DNA of 10,000 bases, taken from assembly GCA_910592205.1 (NCBI GenBank), contig CAJVPJ010001408.1, positions 1 to 10,000 on the forward strand, written 5' to 3'. Positions 1-8,521 of this stretch are shown one piece after another. A model generated the notes under the pieces. It worked only from the letters and a program-made list of their open reading frames with translations, ran no database searches and was not told the origin of the DNA. Within the stretch, counting starts at the first letter, position 1. The number at the start of each line of letters is the position of its first letter. Origin of the DNA: Paraglomus occultum. Its lineage: Eukaryota; Glomeromycota; Glomeromycetes; Paraglomerales; Paraglomeraceae. The position numbers and the translations under genes were made by a program.

Positions 1-74
1 AGGGGCTGAGAGATTTCGTCCGACTTAAGCCAAATCCGACTTATCGAGTGTCCGACTTATCGAGTTTCACTGTG
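1..74. repeat. Right end of a Tc1/mariner/pogo-type transposon
   Basis: Read on the minus strand from 74, the end begins CACAGTGAAACTCG and lies directly beside a TA dinucleotide at 75-76, as expected for a superfamily that duplicates TA on insertion. The 9-mer tccgactta occurs three times at exact 16-bp steps (19-27, 35-43, 51-59), which looks like subterminal transposase-binding repeats. The element body would lie left of the window, so no transposase is visible. The superfamily call rests only on the CAGTG-type tip and the TA flank. Confidence 0.6.
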
Positions 75-589
75 TACCAAGAAAAATTTCTGATACAAAT
101 GACTTGAATCAGAAGATAAAGTTGTCAAAGAGGGAGTATGCGAAATCCTACATTAATGCGAGTTGCATCCCCAGAATTAGAAATTCCAAGAATTGCTTGA
201 TGGAAAATATGTTCTCAAGGGTTGAAAGTGCAAAAAAATGCAAGTCCATCTAGAAGTTGTCATTCAGTTCATTGTTGAATTCAATTCAGATTATTCTTAT
301 TTGTGAATCTTTTTCCTGAGTTCTTTACTCTTAACCTCTTCAACCTTCTTTTCCCTATTTTGTCGGCAATCATACACGCCAACCGGAATAATTAGTGAAC
401 AAAGTCAAATATTAACATTTTCGCTTGATAGCAATGTCTAAGCTATTTATATATAGCGCGTTAAGAAAGAAATAGGTCTCCAGATTGTCAAACGTAAAGC
501 ACGTCCGCAATAAACGCGTCAGTTGACCGATAACAACGAACTTTAAAACTTGCGTTGATTCCATTTTTGAACTCGAAACGCTATTTTGG
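75..589. other. Intergenic, no supported gene
   Basis: An open plus-strand frame runs from about 77 to a TAG at 251-253, but it lacks an early ATG and resembles no family I know. At under 60 codons in AT-rich DNA it is within chance expectation. A 60-codon minus-strand frame at 412-594 has no recognisable feature either. I see no RNA gene or array here. Confidence 0.5.
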
Positions 590-591
590 TA

Positions 592-619
592 CATAAGTAA
601 AACTCGATAAGTCGAACAC
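592..619. repeat. Second copy of the same terminal repeat, facing right
   Basis: These 28 bases align with the reverse complement of 48-74 with one gap and a few substitutions. The stretch aaactcgataagtcg at 600-614 is identical. It is preceded by TA at 590-591. Its orientation makes it the left end of an element running right, so it cannot pair with 1-74 as a single element, because both interiors point outward. The inner subterminal repeat is already degenerate near 630-640, and no matching right end was found downstream. It is probably a relic end. Confidence 0.5.
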
Positions 620-978
620 GGTTCTGTTCAGATAACGGCCATACTCGCACGGTTCGCCCACAGCTTCACAATGTGAAAATGAGCCCGTTCTAAGTGCATA
701 CTTCCTAATCAGTAAGTTACAACTATTGATATAGACTGGCCATCTCACGAGAATCATTAACCATGCTGTAAACGTATGACAAATAATATTTCTGAGCTGC
801 AGAAATATATGATGGAAGTGGAAATGTATTGAAGCGTCTCTATGAAGCCGCGGCAGAAACGTGTCAATTTTTTCCTTAACATGTAATGTTGTTTCATGTT
901 AGCTTAAATACAGTTAATTTTAATAATTTAATTTGTTCACGAGTACGCTATATTATCCCTATAGTTATCAATTTCTCA

Positions 979-2896
979 TCACTCTTCATCAAGATTAGCC
1001 TCGTCACCAGCACCAAGTAATACTCTCTTCAAGCTCTCATTATCAAAGAACATTCCATTCGGATCATACTTTGTTCTAAACTTGTTAAACTGGTTGCGTC
1101 TATCACCAAGACTAGCACGGGTCTGAGGGAAAATTTCTGGAATTTTTTCCCAATAAGACGACCAAGTGGTACTAATAAGGAGAACAAAAAAACAACAACA
1201 AAATGATTAGCGTTAAGAAGAAGTGCTGATTACAGAAAAACTTGTCAGAATAATATAGCATGCTTCAATAGATCCCAGTGACATTACTTACTGAGCATCA
1301 TATTTCTTGGCCCAAGTCTGACTGACAGAATCAACAAAGTCTTGATAGCCTTTAGTATCCCTCACAGACATGAGATCAATAACGGCAAACGTAGTTGAAG
1401 GGTTACTATCATATAATGGTGATAGTAACGCCTGGGATGCTTTGATGAAACGAATCCTAATTGGCAAATTGATCGGAAATTCATCCTTTTGAGCACGTTC
1501 GTAGATCTAGAAAAGTAATGCGTAAAGTAGAAATTTAGTATAAAAACCGACGCCCGCATATTATATCTCTCAATTAATCTTTCTACTCTCTAATATTTCA
1601 TCCCTCCTACTTTCTTTCTTTCATTATTTGACTTTCCCTGCGCTCTTGTCATGTCTTCATAACTTGTCAGATTGTACCGCGTTGACATTACCTTACCGAC
1701 GACTTCATTTAAGGCATCAACCACAGTCCTGTACCCATTAACTTTTATCACAAACTCCACACCAACGTATTGCACACTATCTATTGTTCCGTTCAAAGAG
1801 TACGCTTCTCCTCCGGCCACCACAATTTTCTTTTCCTTGACTCCCGCTTTAAATAACAGGTTCACTAAATGCGGCGTCGCGCTTGGATTGTTAACAATAA
1901 ATCTGAATAACGGTTCATTGAACTTCACGTTGTAGTTCCCCCACAATGTATCTTCTATCTTCTCATTGGAAGGAGTTTCATCTGTTTTTACCAATGATCG
2001 GACCCAGATGACGTCGTCAGCAACAGTGAAGGTCGGAGAACTAAATGGAAAGTAGACAAGTTCCAAGGCTTCCTTATAGGAAATAAGCGAAGAGATATTG
2101 GTCTCATTCAGGGTATTAGACAGAGGAAGGACAGAGTCTATTAAAAGGGCATGCTGAAGCGGACGTGTGCGAAGTGTCACGGTATGGATTATGCCGAACA
2201 AGCCTGTTTAATAATAGACATTGTAAATAAGGGCAGTAGATTAGACAAGTTCTACTCTCTCCTTTCGTCACATTATTTTCTCTGCCTACAACCTACGTTT
2301 GCTCAAGACTTACCTAAACTTAACCTAGCCGCATTCATCTCCAATGGATCTTTCTCTTCGGTGAAATCAACTACCTGTTGATCCGCTGTAATCACCTTCA
2401 ATGCTACAACATCATCCGAAATACTTGCGCTGCTCACTTGCATTCCTGTCGCGCCAACACTAACGGCCCCACCAACCGTTTGTTCTTTAAACAGGCCTCC
2501 AGTTTTCAGCATCAGTGGCGGAGTATGTTCACTCAGTGCTTTTTCAATGTTCCCCAACTTTGCTCCTGCCTCAGCGATGACAACGTGACCATATTTCTCA
2601 TGCGCGGAGATGGTGATTTTAGTCAAGTTGTTGGTGATGATGAGGTAATCTTTAGTACTGCAGAGGGAAGAGAAGGCGTGACCGGATGCAGCGACACGGA
2701 TATGTTTGGAATGTTTGGCTGCTTTGCGAACGACGCGCTTACAGTCATCGACTGTACGCGGATGGAAGATTTTTTCGGTAGTCAGATGTACAGATCCGGA
2801 AAGATTGTGCCAGTCTTTTTCATGAGAGAGAAACTCTTTGGTCTTGTGGATTTTGGCATCGATGTCCTGTTGAATTTTTTTAAAAACGGACGCCAT
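979..2896 (-). CDS. FAD-dependent sugar-lactone oxidase (D-arabinono-1,4-lactone / L-gulonolactone oxidase family)
   Basis: Members of this family oxidise an aldono-1,4-lactone to an ascorbate-type product using FAD. Fungi make D-erythroascorbate this way. The gene has four exons: 2896-2314, 2203-1692, 1506-1292 and 1171-979. The introns are 110, 185 and 120 bp; all are GT-AG and all phases agree, giving 500 residues, near the family's usual 440-530. The FAD-binding (PCMH) half spans about residues 40-205, with RVAASGHAFSS at 68-78 (H73 is the candidate covalent FAD histidine) and QTVGGAVSVGATG at 139-151. The lactone-oxidase domain follows and ends with FRTKYDPNGMFF (468-479). I chose the ATG at 2896; the frame is open to 2905, but that codon is TTG. 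The usual HWxK motif near the C-terminus is not seen: the aligned segment (residues 437-446) reads HTTWSSYWEK. No signal peptide or clear membrane helix is visible. A related flavin oxidoreductase with another sugar substrate is the main alternative. Confidence 0.92.
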
Positions 2897-3331
2897 TGAG
2901 AGCAATTGGACAAGTCAATAATGGTGCGTTCGGACGAAATTACGAATGTCCTAGTTTGGAATATATCACAATGAGAGTCGATAACTATGTTCGTAGCGAT
3001 ATAACGTTTCGCGTGGGCAACCACCTAATTCGAAGCGTGAGAAAGCGGTCTTGCAAAAAGGCGTTTACATTAAATCTATTGTACATGTGGCTGTGTTGGT
3101 GAAAGCTTACTACGTAGATTGCAAAATAAAAAGGGACTGTACATTTAAAATTACTTGAATATGACGTAAAACTGATTTACGCCACAACAGCAAGATGTTA
3201 CAATACGGGGAAACATTTAACCATATCAAGAAGGGTAAGACGTTACATTAAAAATTAGACTATTATTACGTATAACTAAATGCGGTTAGTTGATCCACCA
3301 AATCGTGGCTTTACACTCTTGTACAATATTT
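2897..3331. other. Upstream region of the oxidase gene, no other gene
   Basis: This stretch lies between the oxidase ATG (minus strand) and the relic of a related gene, and should hold the oxidase promoter. No clear TATA box in the minus orientation was found. The 68-codon plus-strand frame at 2896-3102 and the 80-codon minus frame at 2782-3024 overlap the oxidase 5' end out of frame and show no family signature. I treat both as chance. Confidence 0.4.
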
Positions 3332-3720
3332 TTAGTGAAAGATTTTGCGTCGCATTCTTTCAAAAACTCCATTCGGATCAAAATATTCATGCACCCAATT
3401 TGTCGACATAATAACAAGCTGTAAGTATTGACTGACTGTAGAAGTGATCTAAGCCACGACTATTGAGTTACACTAACCACGACTACATAATAATAATAAA
3501 ATACTACGATTATTTCTTATTCCCACAAAATTTTTCCGATTTCACAGAAATAATGGATGGATCATTAAGCAAAAGTATTTTTATACAAGTCTCTACCATT
3601 TCAAAACCAGACAAAGTGAACGTTCTGGAGGGTTGACTAACATTATCACGGTTATAACTTGTACAAAGTTTTATGTAGCAAACTTCTAAAAAAAAACTCT
3701 ATTACTATGTAAAAATAAAA
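3332..3720 (-). pseudogene. Degraded second copy of the lactone-oxidase gene (3' part)
   Basis: Two minus-strand fragments match successive exons of the neighbouring oxidase. At 3647-3510 an open stretch of 46 codons, containing DNVSQPSRTFTLSGFEMVE, corresponds to the third-exon segment DSNPSTTFAVIDLMSV. Just before it, LLHKTLY at about 3700-3665 resembles ALLSPLY. At 3418-3332, behind a plausible TACTTACAG acceptor, a short exon with TNWVHEYFDPNGVF and a stop at 3334-3332 corresponds to the final KYDPNGMFF exon. Stops (for example TAA at 3512-3510) and frame changes separate the pieces, and nothing matching exons 1 and 2 was found to the right. Same strand and adjacent position suggest a tandem duplicate or a remnant of an older relative. 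The last exon alone could instead belong to a diverged working gene, which I think less likely. Confidence 0.6.
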
Positions 3721-3723
3721 TAT

Positions 3724-3918
3724 ATGAAACTATTACATCAAATGCATCGGAAAGTATTCAAAAAAAAAAGCTCAAGGAGAAAATTTGCTCCACATGCTTT
3801 AAAATCAATGATACCAATTGAGGACTATCTAGATAAAGGGAAAATAATAGACAATAAACAAACATTACCACCAACTTGTAATGAATCAAGGAAAAAACAA
3901 AAACTTGAAGAGGTGTAA
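3724..3918 (+). other. Lysine-rich open frame of unknown status
   Basis: This 64-codon frame starts with ATG and ends at a TAA embedded in gtgtaagt, which is also a good 5' splice site, so it could be a first exon. Its product would be strongly basic (it includes KVFKKKSSRRK) and partly low-complexity because of an A10 tract. No domain is recognised and no matching downstream exon was found. It may well be a chance frame in A-rich DNA. Confidence 0.15.
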
Positions 3919-5259
3919 GTAAATTTAAGATAACAGCTTTCCACATGCCACCACTAATCAAGCAGCGTATCAATGAAATGTCGTTCTTTATAGTCTTGAT
4001 AAAAGCGCATCCCGTTGAGCTTTGATTACATTCTGTTTTTTTGATAACTAAGAAGTCAAATAATGTAAAAAATAATTCAATAGCCTGTTCGACGGCAAAT
4101 TAGTATCAGCCATCGCGTTCCGACTTCAAGTATTATTCTTTACAACAAACCATATTTCCGAAACCCTTTTTCGCAACACAACCTTTTATTTTTTTTAAAT
4201 AAAACGTGTGTGATGGGATGGAACCAATGGACATTGCCAATCAGGGGCGGCACATATTAGAACAGAACAGGAATGAACAGGGCTAATTTCTCGTAAGCAT
4301 AAATTGTATTATTTAATTGTTGAATGCGCGCTCTTGAAAATATAAAAGCACAGAGTGATTGCATGGGAGGAAAATACTCGGGCCCAAAGCTATTGAGGAG
4401 TATAACCTGTTCTCTGGTCACTCTGGTGCAAATTTAAATCTCATTGCCTGCTTTACTATTACTATTAATATTAACACCATGTTGTCATTATTATTGCTAT
4501 CCTTTATTTCTTCACTTTCCTTTTTCACATCCGAGTAATTTACATTTTTCTCTTTCTCTTTGTCAATCCAACATTGGATTGCCTCACTAGTCTTCTTTCA
4601 CCGAGTCGTTTATCGAAGATAAAAATTTTTGTATTGTGAAAGTTGCAACACTTTTTAAAAATTTGAACACGGGACAATTTTTTTTCTACTAAAGCTGGCT
4701 TAAATTGACTGGAGCAACTCCTGAAATATTAATATGGGTATAAGATTTTATGTTATTCAGCTTAGTACGTGAAATAATTAACTTTAGAACGTTACCCTCA
4801 AAAACTTCTTAATTTTTGTTCCTAAATTTTATCGATAAATTTTGCAAGTCTTGTAGCTGGGCCGTAGCACGAAAATTCAAGAAAGTCGAGACCCTATTGC
4901 TGAAATAAGTGCTTCCGTATCCAGGATGTAGAAGCGGGTGAAAGAGGTGTTAAATCGTGTGAAGACATTTTTTGGTGTATGGCGTAAAGAATCTGGTTTA
5001 TGCAGAGGGAAATATGTGAAAAATTACGTAATTTCGACGACCCACGCATTTATATATTTATTACATGTACACAGTGAAATTTCCTTTAACGAAGATAGCT
5101 TATAACAAAGTATTTTCTGAAACCAGTTCGTTCTTAACAGAATATTTTCAGATAAACGAAAATTTATATATAAATTCGGTATAACGATATAACAAAGATT
5201 TCAAATCCATGCATAAATAAGCCATTCACTTGAAATATTACCGGACACATAGTATTAGT
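3919..5259. other. Long gene-poor region
   Basis: Very AT-rich sequence with frequent stops in all frames. The only items worth naming are a TATAAAAG at 4341-4348, a short signal-peptide-like ORF beginning at 4479 (listed separately), and a cagggg tip near 4243 that could be the end of a hAT-type repeat but has no partner in the window. No RNA gene, array or coding segment is supported. Confidence 0.5.
4479..4639 (+). CDS. Possible tiny secreted peptide, one intron (speculative)
   Basis: An ATG in a favourable context (ACACCATG) opens the frame MLSLLLLSFISSLSFF, which looks like a signal-peptide core. Unspliced, it stops after 19 codons at 4536-4538. A GTAATT donor at 4535 and a CTCACTAG acceptor ending at 4590 would remove 56 bp in frame and give about 34 residues, stopping at 4637-4639. 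A TATAAAAG lies 131 bp upstream of the ATG. The hydrophobic run could simply be T-rich DNA, and no family is recognised. Confidence 0.12.
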
Positions 5260-6553
5260 GTCTTTGTGCCTTATACAAAAATGGAGAACAGGAATCAACA
5301 TGCCAGAGCTCAATATCAATATTTTTCTGCCTTGTGTTATGCCAATGGATTCATAGTAGAAAAGGATGAACAAAAAGCAGTCGAATTGTATAAAAAGCAG
5401 CTGAAGAAGGACATGCCAGTGCTCAATATCAGCTTGCTTTATGCTATGGTAATAGTAATGGAATTGGAGTAGAAAAGAATGAACAAAAAGCAGTTGAATG
5501 GTATAAAAAAGCTGCTGAACAAGGACATGCCAGTGCTCGATATGTTCTTGCTTTGTGTTATGCCAATGGATTCATAGTAGAAAAGGATAAACAAAAAGCA
5601 GTCGAATTGTATATTGTATAAAAAGCAGCTGAAGAAGGACATGCCAGTGCTCAATATCAGCTTGCTATATGTTATGCCAAAGGAACTGGAGTAGAAAAGG
5701 ATGAAGAAAAAGCAGTTGAATGGTATGAAAAAGCAGCTGAAGAATGACATACCAGAGCTCAATATGTTCTTGCTTCGTGTTATGCCAATGGATTCATAGT
5801 AGAAAAGGATAAACAAAAAGCAGTTGAGTTGTATAAAAAAGCAGCTGAACAAGGAGATGCCAATGCTCAATATAATCTACGTGTATATTATGCCAATGAA
5901 ACTGGAGTAGAAAAGGACAAAGAAAAAGCAGCTGAACAAGGAGATGCCAGTGCTCAAAATGAGCTTGCTTTATGTTATAGACATGAAACTGGAGTAGAAA
6001 AAGATGAACAAAAGGCAGTTGAGTGGTATCAAAAGCTGCTGAACAAGGAAATGCCAGTGCTCAAAATAATCTTGGTGTGTGTTATAATAATGGAATTGGA
6101 GTAGAAAAGAATGAACAAAGAGCAGTTGAGTTGTATGAAAAAGCAGCTGAACAGGGACTTGCCAGTGCTCAAAATCATCTTGCTTTCTGTTATTATTATG
6201 ATAATGGAACTGGAGTAAAAAAGAATGAACAAAAAGCAGTTGAATGGTATAAAAAAGCAGCTGAACAGGGACATTAACATACCAATGCTCAATATACTCT
6301 TGGTTGTCATTATGAATTTGGAGTTGGAGTAGAAAAAGATAAACAGAAAGCAGTTGAATGGTATGAAAAAGCAGCTGAGTAGGGACATGCCAGTGCTCAA
6401 TATAAGCTTGCTTTGTGCTATAGAGATAGAACTGGAGTAGAAAAGGATGAACAAAAAGCAAGTGAATGGTATGACAAAGCAACTGAAAAAAAAACTGCTG
6501 ACCAACCAGCCAATTTACAAGTTAATGATCAACAAACTCAAGTTTTTCAATGA
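5260..6553 (+). pseudogene. Sel1-repeat (SLR) protein, broken
   Basis: Eleven units of about 36 residues follow the Sel1 pattern (unit core: GHASAQYQLALCY, a short loop with G-x-GVEKDEQ, then KAVEWYKKAAEQ). Sel1 repeats form alpha-helical solenoids that act as protein-binding scaffolds; in mycorrhizal fungi they are often attached to protein kinases. The array cannot be read through. There are frameshifts at about 5391-5396 and 6030-6035, and stops at 5619-5621 (TAA), 5745-5747 (TGA), 6275-6277 (TAA) and 6380-6382 (TAG). The last unit runs into a polar tail ending at TGA 6551-6553. Unit 6 (near 5855-5940) is short by 6 residues, missing the VEWYKK segment. The first unit fades into unrelated sequence before 5260, with no kinase domain, so the 5' end looks lost. 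Each stop sits where sibling units have a sense codon (for example GGA to TGA, CAG to TAG), so decay explains it better than a different genetic code. Confidence 0.92.
5281..5830 (+). repeat. Higher-order two-unit repeat inside the Sel1 array
   Basis: Units 1, 3 and 5 share almost the same DNA around gccaatggattcatagtag (encoding ANGFIVEKD, then QKAVELY), while units 2 and 4 carry the GVEK...AVEWY version. The tcatag mark recurs at 5351, 5572 and 5794, a period of 221-222 bp. This shows recent duplication of unit pairs in the first half of the array. Units 6-11 do not follow this alternation. Confidence 0.75.
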
Positions 6554-6558
6554 AATAG

Positions 6559-6690
6559 CTAGTCCAAGTAAAACAAGACCAAATTAAAAATAACTACAGT
6601 GAGACTCTTTCTAATACAAGCAGTAAAAATATCTCTAGTACAGAGAGTTTTGACATACAATTGAGCAAATACAAGGGCTATGAATGGTGA
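6559..6690 (+). other. Possible decayed C-terminal tail of the Sel1 protein
   Basis: A 43-codon frame follows the Sel1 stop in another reading frame and ends at TGA 6688-6690. It is polar and rich in S, T, N and K (it contains SSKNISSTESFD and ends LSKYKGYEW). Its composition resembles the Q/N/T-rich tail that precedes the stop at 6551, so it may be a continuation displaced by an indel. No family is recognised. Confidence 0.25.
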
Positions 6691-7550
6691 TAAATTACAT
6701 ACTAATACAGGACAGCTATGAAATGTTTGTATTGATATCAGGAAAAGATTTAGTTAAGTTTTATTTAGTAAATGATTTAGCATAATTTAAGGATCCAACC
6801 ACCTATCTGCTTGTGTTATGTAGATCTTTTTTTTTATTTAAATTTTATCAGTTAGAAACGGCCTTTGAATTTTAATAGTATTATGTTTATAGCTTATAGC
6901 TTATTAGTAAAGAGTCAAGAAATCTTGAAAGAAATTAGTGTTACGTATGCATGGGTTTTGATCTTATATTAATGTTAATTATAAATGCGTATAAATATTG
7001 TCATTATACTATCAACATTAATACAATAGTTACCACAATGACGATAACTTTCCAACAGAGTGCACAGTAAGTTTCAGTTCGAACACATTATCTATACGTT
7101 GAGGAGGGTCAATTTCTACCAGTCGTTGGAAAATAATAATCGTTCTCGCAGAGCTTAATAAAATCTCGATTATTGGATGATTCAAATATTCTGAAAACTT
7201 CAGCTAATAATACATTATATTATATCCACTGATAGCAATTAGCTTCTTTCTTTAACATTCTCAAGCCGGATCAAATGCTTTTAGGGTTTTAATTAAAAAA
7301 GGAAATTTGAACTGCTGTTTCGATATTTATACTCATTTGAATAGCGATTGCGCCTGGTGTTCCACCTAGTACTAGTGGACGTTGATATTGAGTCAAAATT
7401 TATTAGTCTGTATGACAGAAAAATTTTCCTATCCTATGCGGGAAATTATAATGTCGTTAATTACATGGTATTTTTAAATTGTTAATTATCTAATGACTTA
7501 GTAGCATAACGGTCATTTGATAATGAAATACAATTGTTTTATAATTTTAA
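6691..7550. other. Gene-poor region
   Basis: AT-rich with dense stops in all frames. A TATAAATA at 6990-6997, an ATG in good context at 7038 and a GTAAGT at 7067-7072 together mimic a promoter plus short first exon, but no continuing coding sequence was found. A small near-palindrome lies at about 7359-7379. Nothing else is supported. Confidence 0.45.
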
Positions 7551-7659
7551 GAGTTTCGTTTTTTGATAGATCGGCAAGCACCCCAAATTTTGGTTTCTTT
7601 TTTGATACATCTGCGAAAAAGTCACGTTTTCGACAATTCCCAGAAAATTATTCGATGTA

Positions 7660-7790
7660 CAGTCGACTCTCGACAAGATAAAGTCGTCGGGCTGGACCAG
7701 AAATGTTCATATTATTGAAATATCATAACAACGAGAGATCTTGTTATATTATAATTGACTTGATCCGGATATTACAGTATTAGTATTAGG
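7660..7790. mobile_element. Probable end of a pogo/Tigger-like element, relic
   Basis: Directly after TA (7658-7659) comes CAGTCGACTCTCGACAAG, a tip of the CAGT type with a tcgac/cgag-rich subterminal region, similar in style to the repeats at 1-74 and 592-619. A hairpin-like ataacaa...ttgttat pair follows at about 7725-7748. The inner sequence is not coding and no matching right tip was found before 8200, so the right boundary given is arbitrary. Confidence 0.35.
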
Positions 7791-8021
7791 CCAACTTACT
7801 GTCATAACCATATGTGTACATAATAACTATGTTAATATGTGAACGTAATGATTATATGCAAATATAATAGATACCAAAGCTCTTGTGAATGTTAGATGTA
7901 AACCCTTCCTTGAGGTCTGCCATAGTTCCATTAATCGTATGAATTTTTTAGATAATAACATCGGAACCATAGATTATTAATTGTGGAACAAGATAAATGC
8001 CGATATTATGAAGCTAAATAA

Positions 8022-8126
8022 CTAATACTCTTTGCGAGCTTCTTCATTGATGTGGGAGGAGGCGTTGTTATAATACTTGAGAACACAGATGACAGCAACG
8101 GGACTTTTTTTGAGACCGATGGTCCA
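8022..8126 (-). other. Exon-like fragment, unrecognised
   Basis: Behind a TTAG acceptor (8129-8127 on the minus strand) an open stretch of 34 codons ends at TAG 8024-8022. It contains VAVICVLKYYNNASSHI and ends INEEARKEY. The KYY...EEA..EY spacing faintly recalls the last helices of a Sel1 repeat. No upstream exon was identified. It could be a chance frame or a relic of another Sel1 gene. Confidence 0.2.
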
Positions 8127-8521
8127 CTAATTACTTATTACTGTTAGTCCTTGCTTCAAAATTCAGATACTTTGTGTTTGACTTTCACGTGTAGTCATAG
8201 TATAATGCGTCGGATAATTTTCTGGGGATTGTCGAAAACGTATCAAAAAACGAAACTTTTGCATTCAAAACTTTTAAAGTTTAATTCACGTGATTAAATC
8301 CAAGAAAAGTTTCGGAACTGCACAACTGGACATAGACATGGGAAAAAATTAACCGCGACTACATCACACTCGGAGTCTGAATTTATGCACAGATAGTAAA
8401 CTCATAATCGAAATTTGATACAAATCATGCTTTTTCTACTTCCAGCGTATATTATGCGAAAAACTTGGTTTATTGTAAAAATCAGACTGAAATAAAATTT
8501 TTTGCCAAATTAATTTTATAA
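8127..8521. other. Intergenic, includes the right inverted-repeat arm
   Basis: Apart from the inverted-repeat arm at 8208-8257 and two CACGTG hexamers (near 8187 and 8288), nothing is supported. The second hexamer sits in a near-palindrome, taattcacgtgatta, which may belong to an eroded repeat. Confidence 0.4.

Larger units (their letters stand above)
7551..8257. repeat. Inverted repeat spanning about 0.7 kb, unequal arms
   Basis: The right arm (8208-8257) read in reverse matches two blocks of the left arm. agtttcgttttttgata at 7552-7568 matches exactly, and the 30 bases at 7625-7654 (from cgttttcgacaatt) match with two differences. In the left arm the blocks are separated by 56 extra bases (7569-7624), which include a near copy of the first block at 7594-7607. 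Facing arms suggest either a foldback-type element or two inverted copies of one dispersed repeat. No clear target-site duplication was seen at the outer edges. Confidence 0.6.

Noticed and set aside
1590-1692. Continuation of the second oxidase exon past 1692 to a stop at 1590.
   Set aside because: This is intron read-through. A phase-correct GTAATG donor at 1691 joins to the TAG acceptor before 1506, where the family sequence resumes.
2378-2899. A 173-codon plus-strand frame over the first oxidase exon.
   Set aside because: Antisense shadow. The minus strand encodes a clear FAD-binding domain with consistent splice sites.
4243-4285. A cagggg tip followed by acagaacaggaatgaacag, like a hAT transposon end.
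   Set aside because: No partner terminal repeat and no 8-bp duplication were found in the window.
4851-4895. Sequences resembling pol III A and B boxes (tagctggccgtag and aagtcgagacc), suggesting a tRNA-derived SINE.
   Set aside because: The B-box match is about 7 of 11 positions, the spacing is short, and no tRNA fold or second copy is visible.
5439-6505. Long minus-strand frames opposite the Sel1 array (143, 170 and 158 codons), hydrophobic and repetitive, looking like membrane proteins.
   Set aside because: They are exact antisense shadows of the Sel1 units. The plus strand gives a recognised family pattern and the F/L-rich repeats arise from its reverse complement.
5260-6553. A variant genetic code in which TAA, TAG and TGA are read as amino acids, explaining the stops in the Sel1 array.
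   Set aside because: All three stops would need reassignment, two true frameshifts remain, and the oxidase gene ends normally at TGA in this same DNA.
6990-7072. TATA box, ATG and GTAAGT in good order, as in a gene with a short first exon.
   Set aside because: No downstream coding exon could be found. The nearest spliced reading stops after about 28 codons with no family resemblance.
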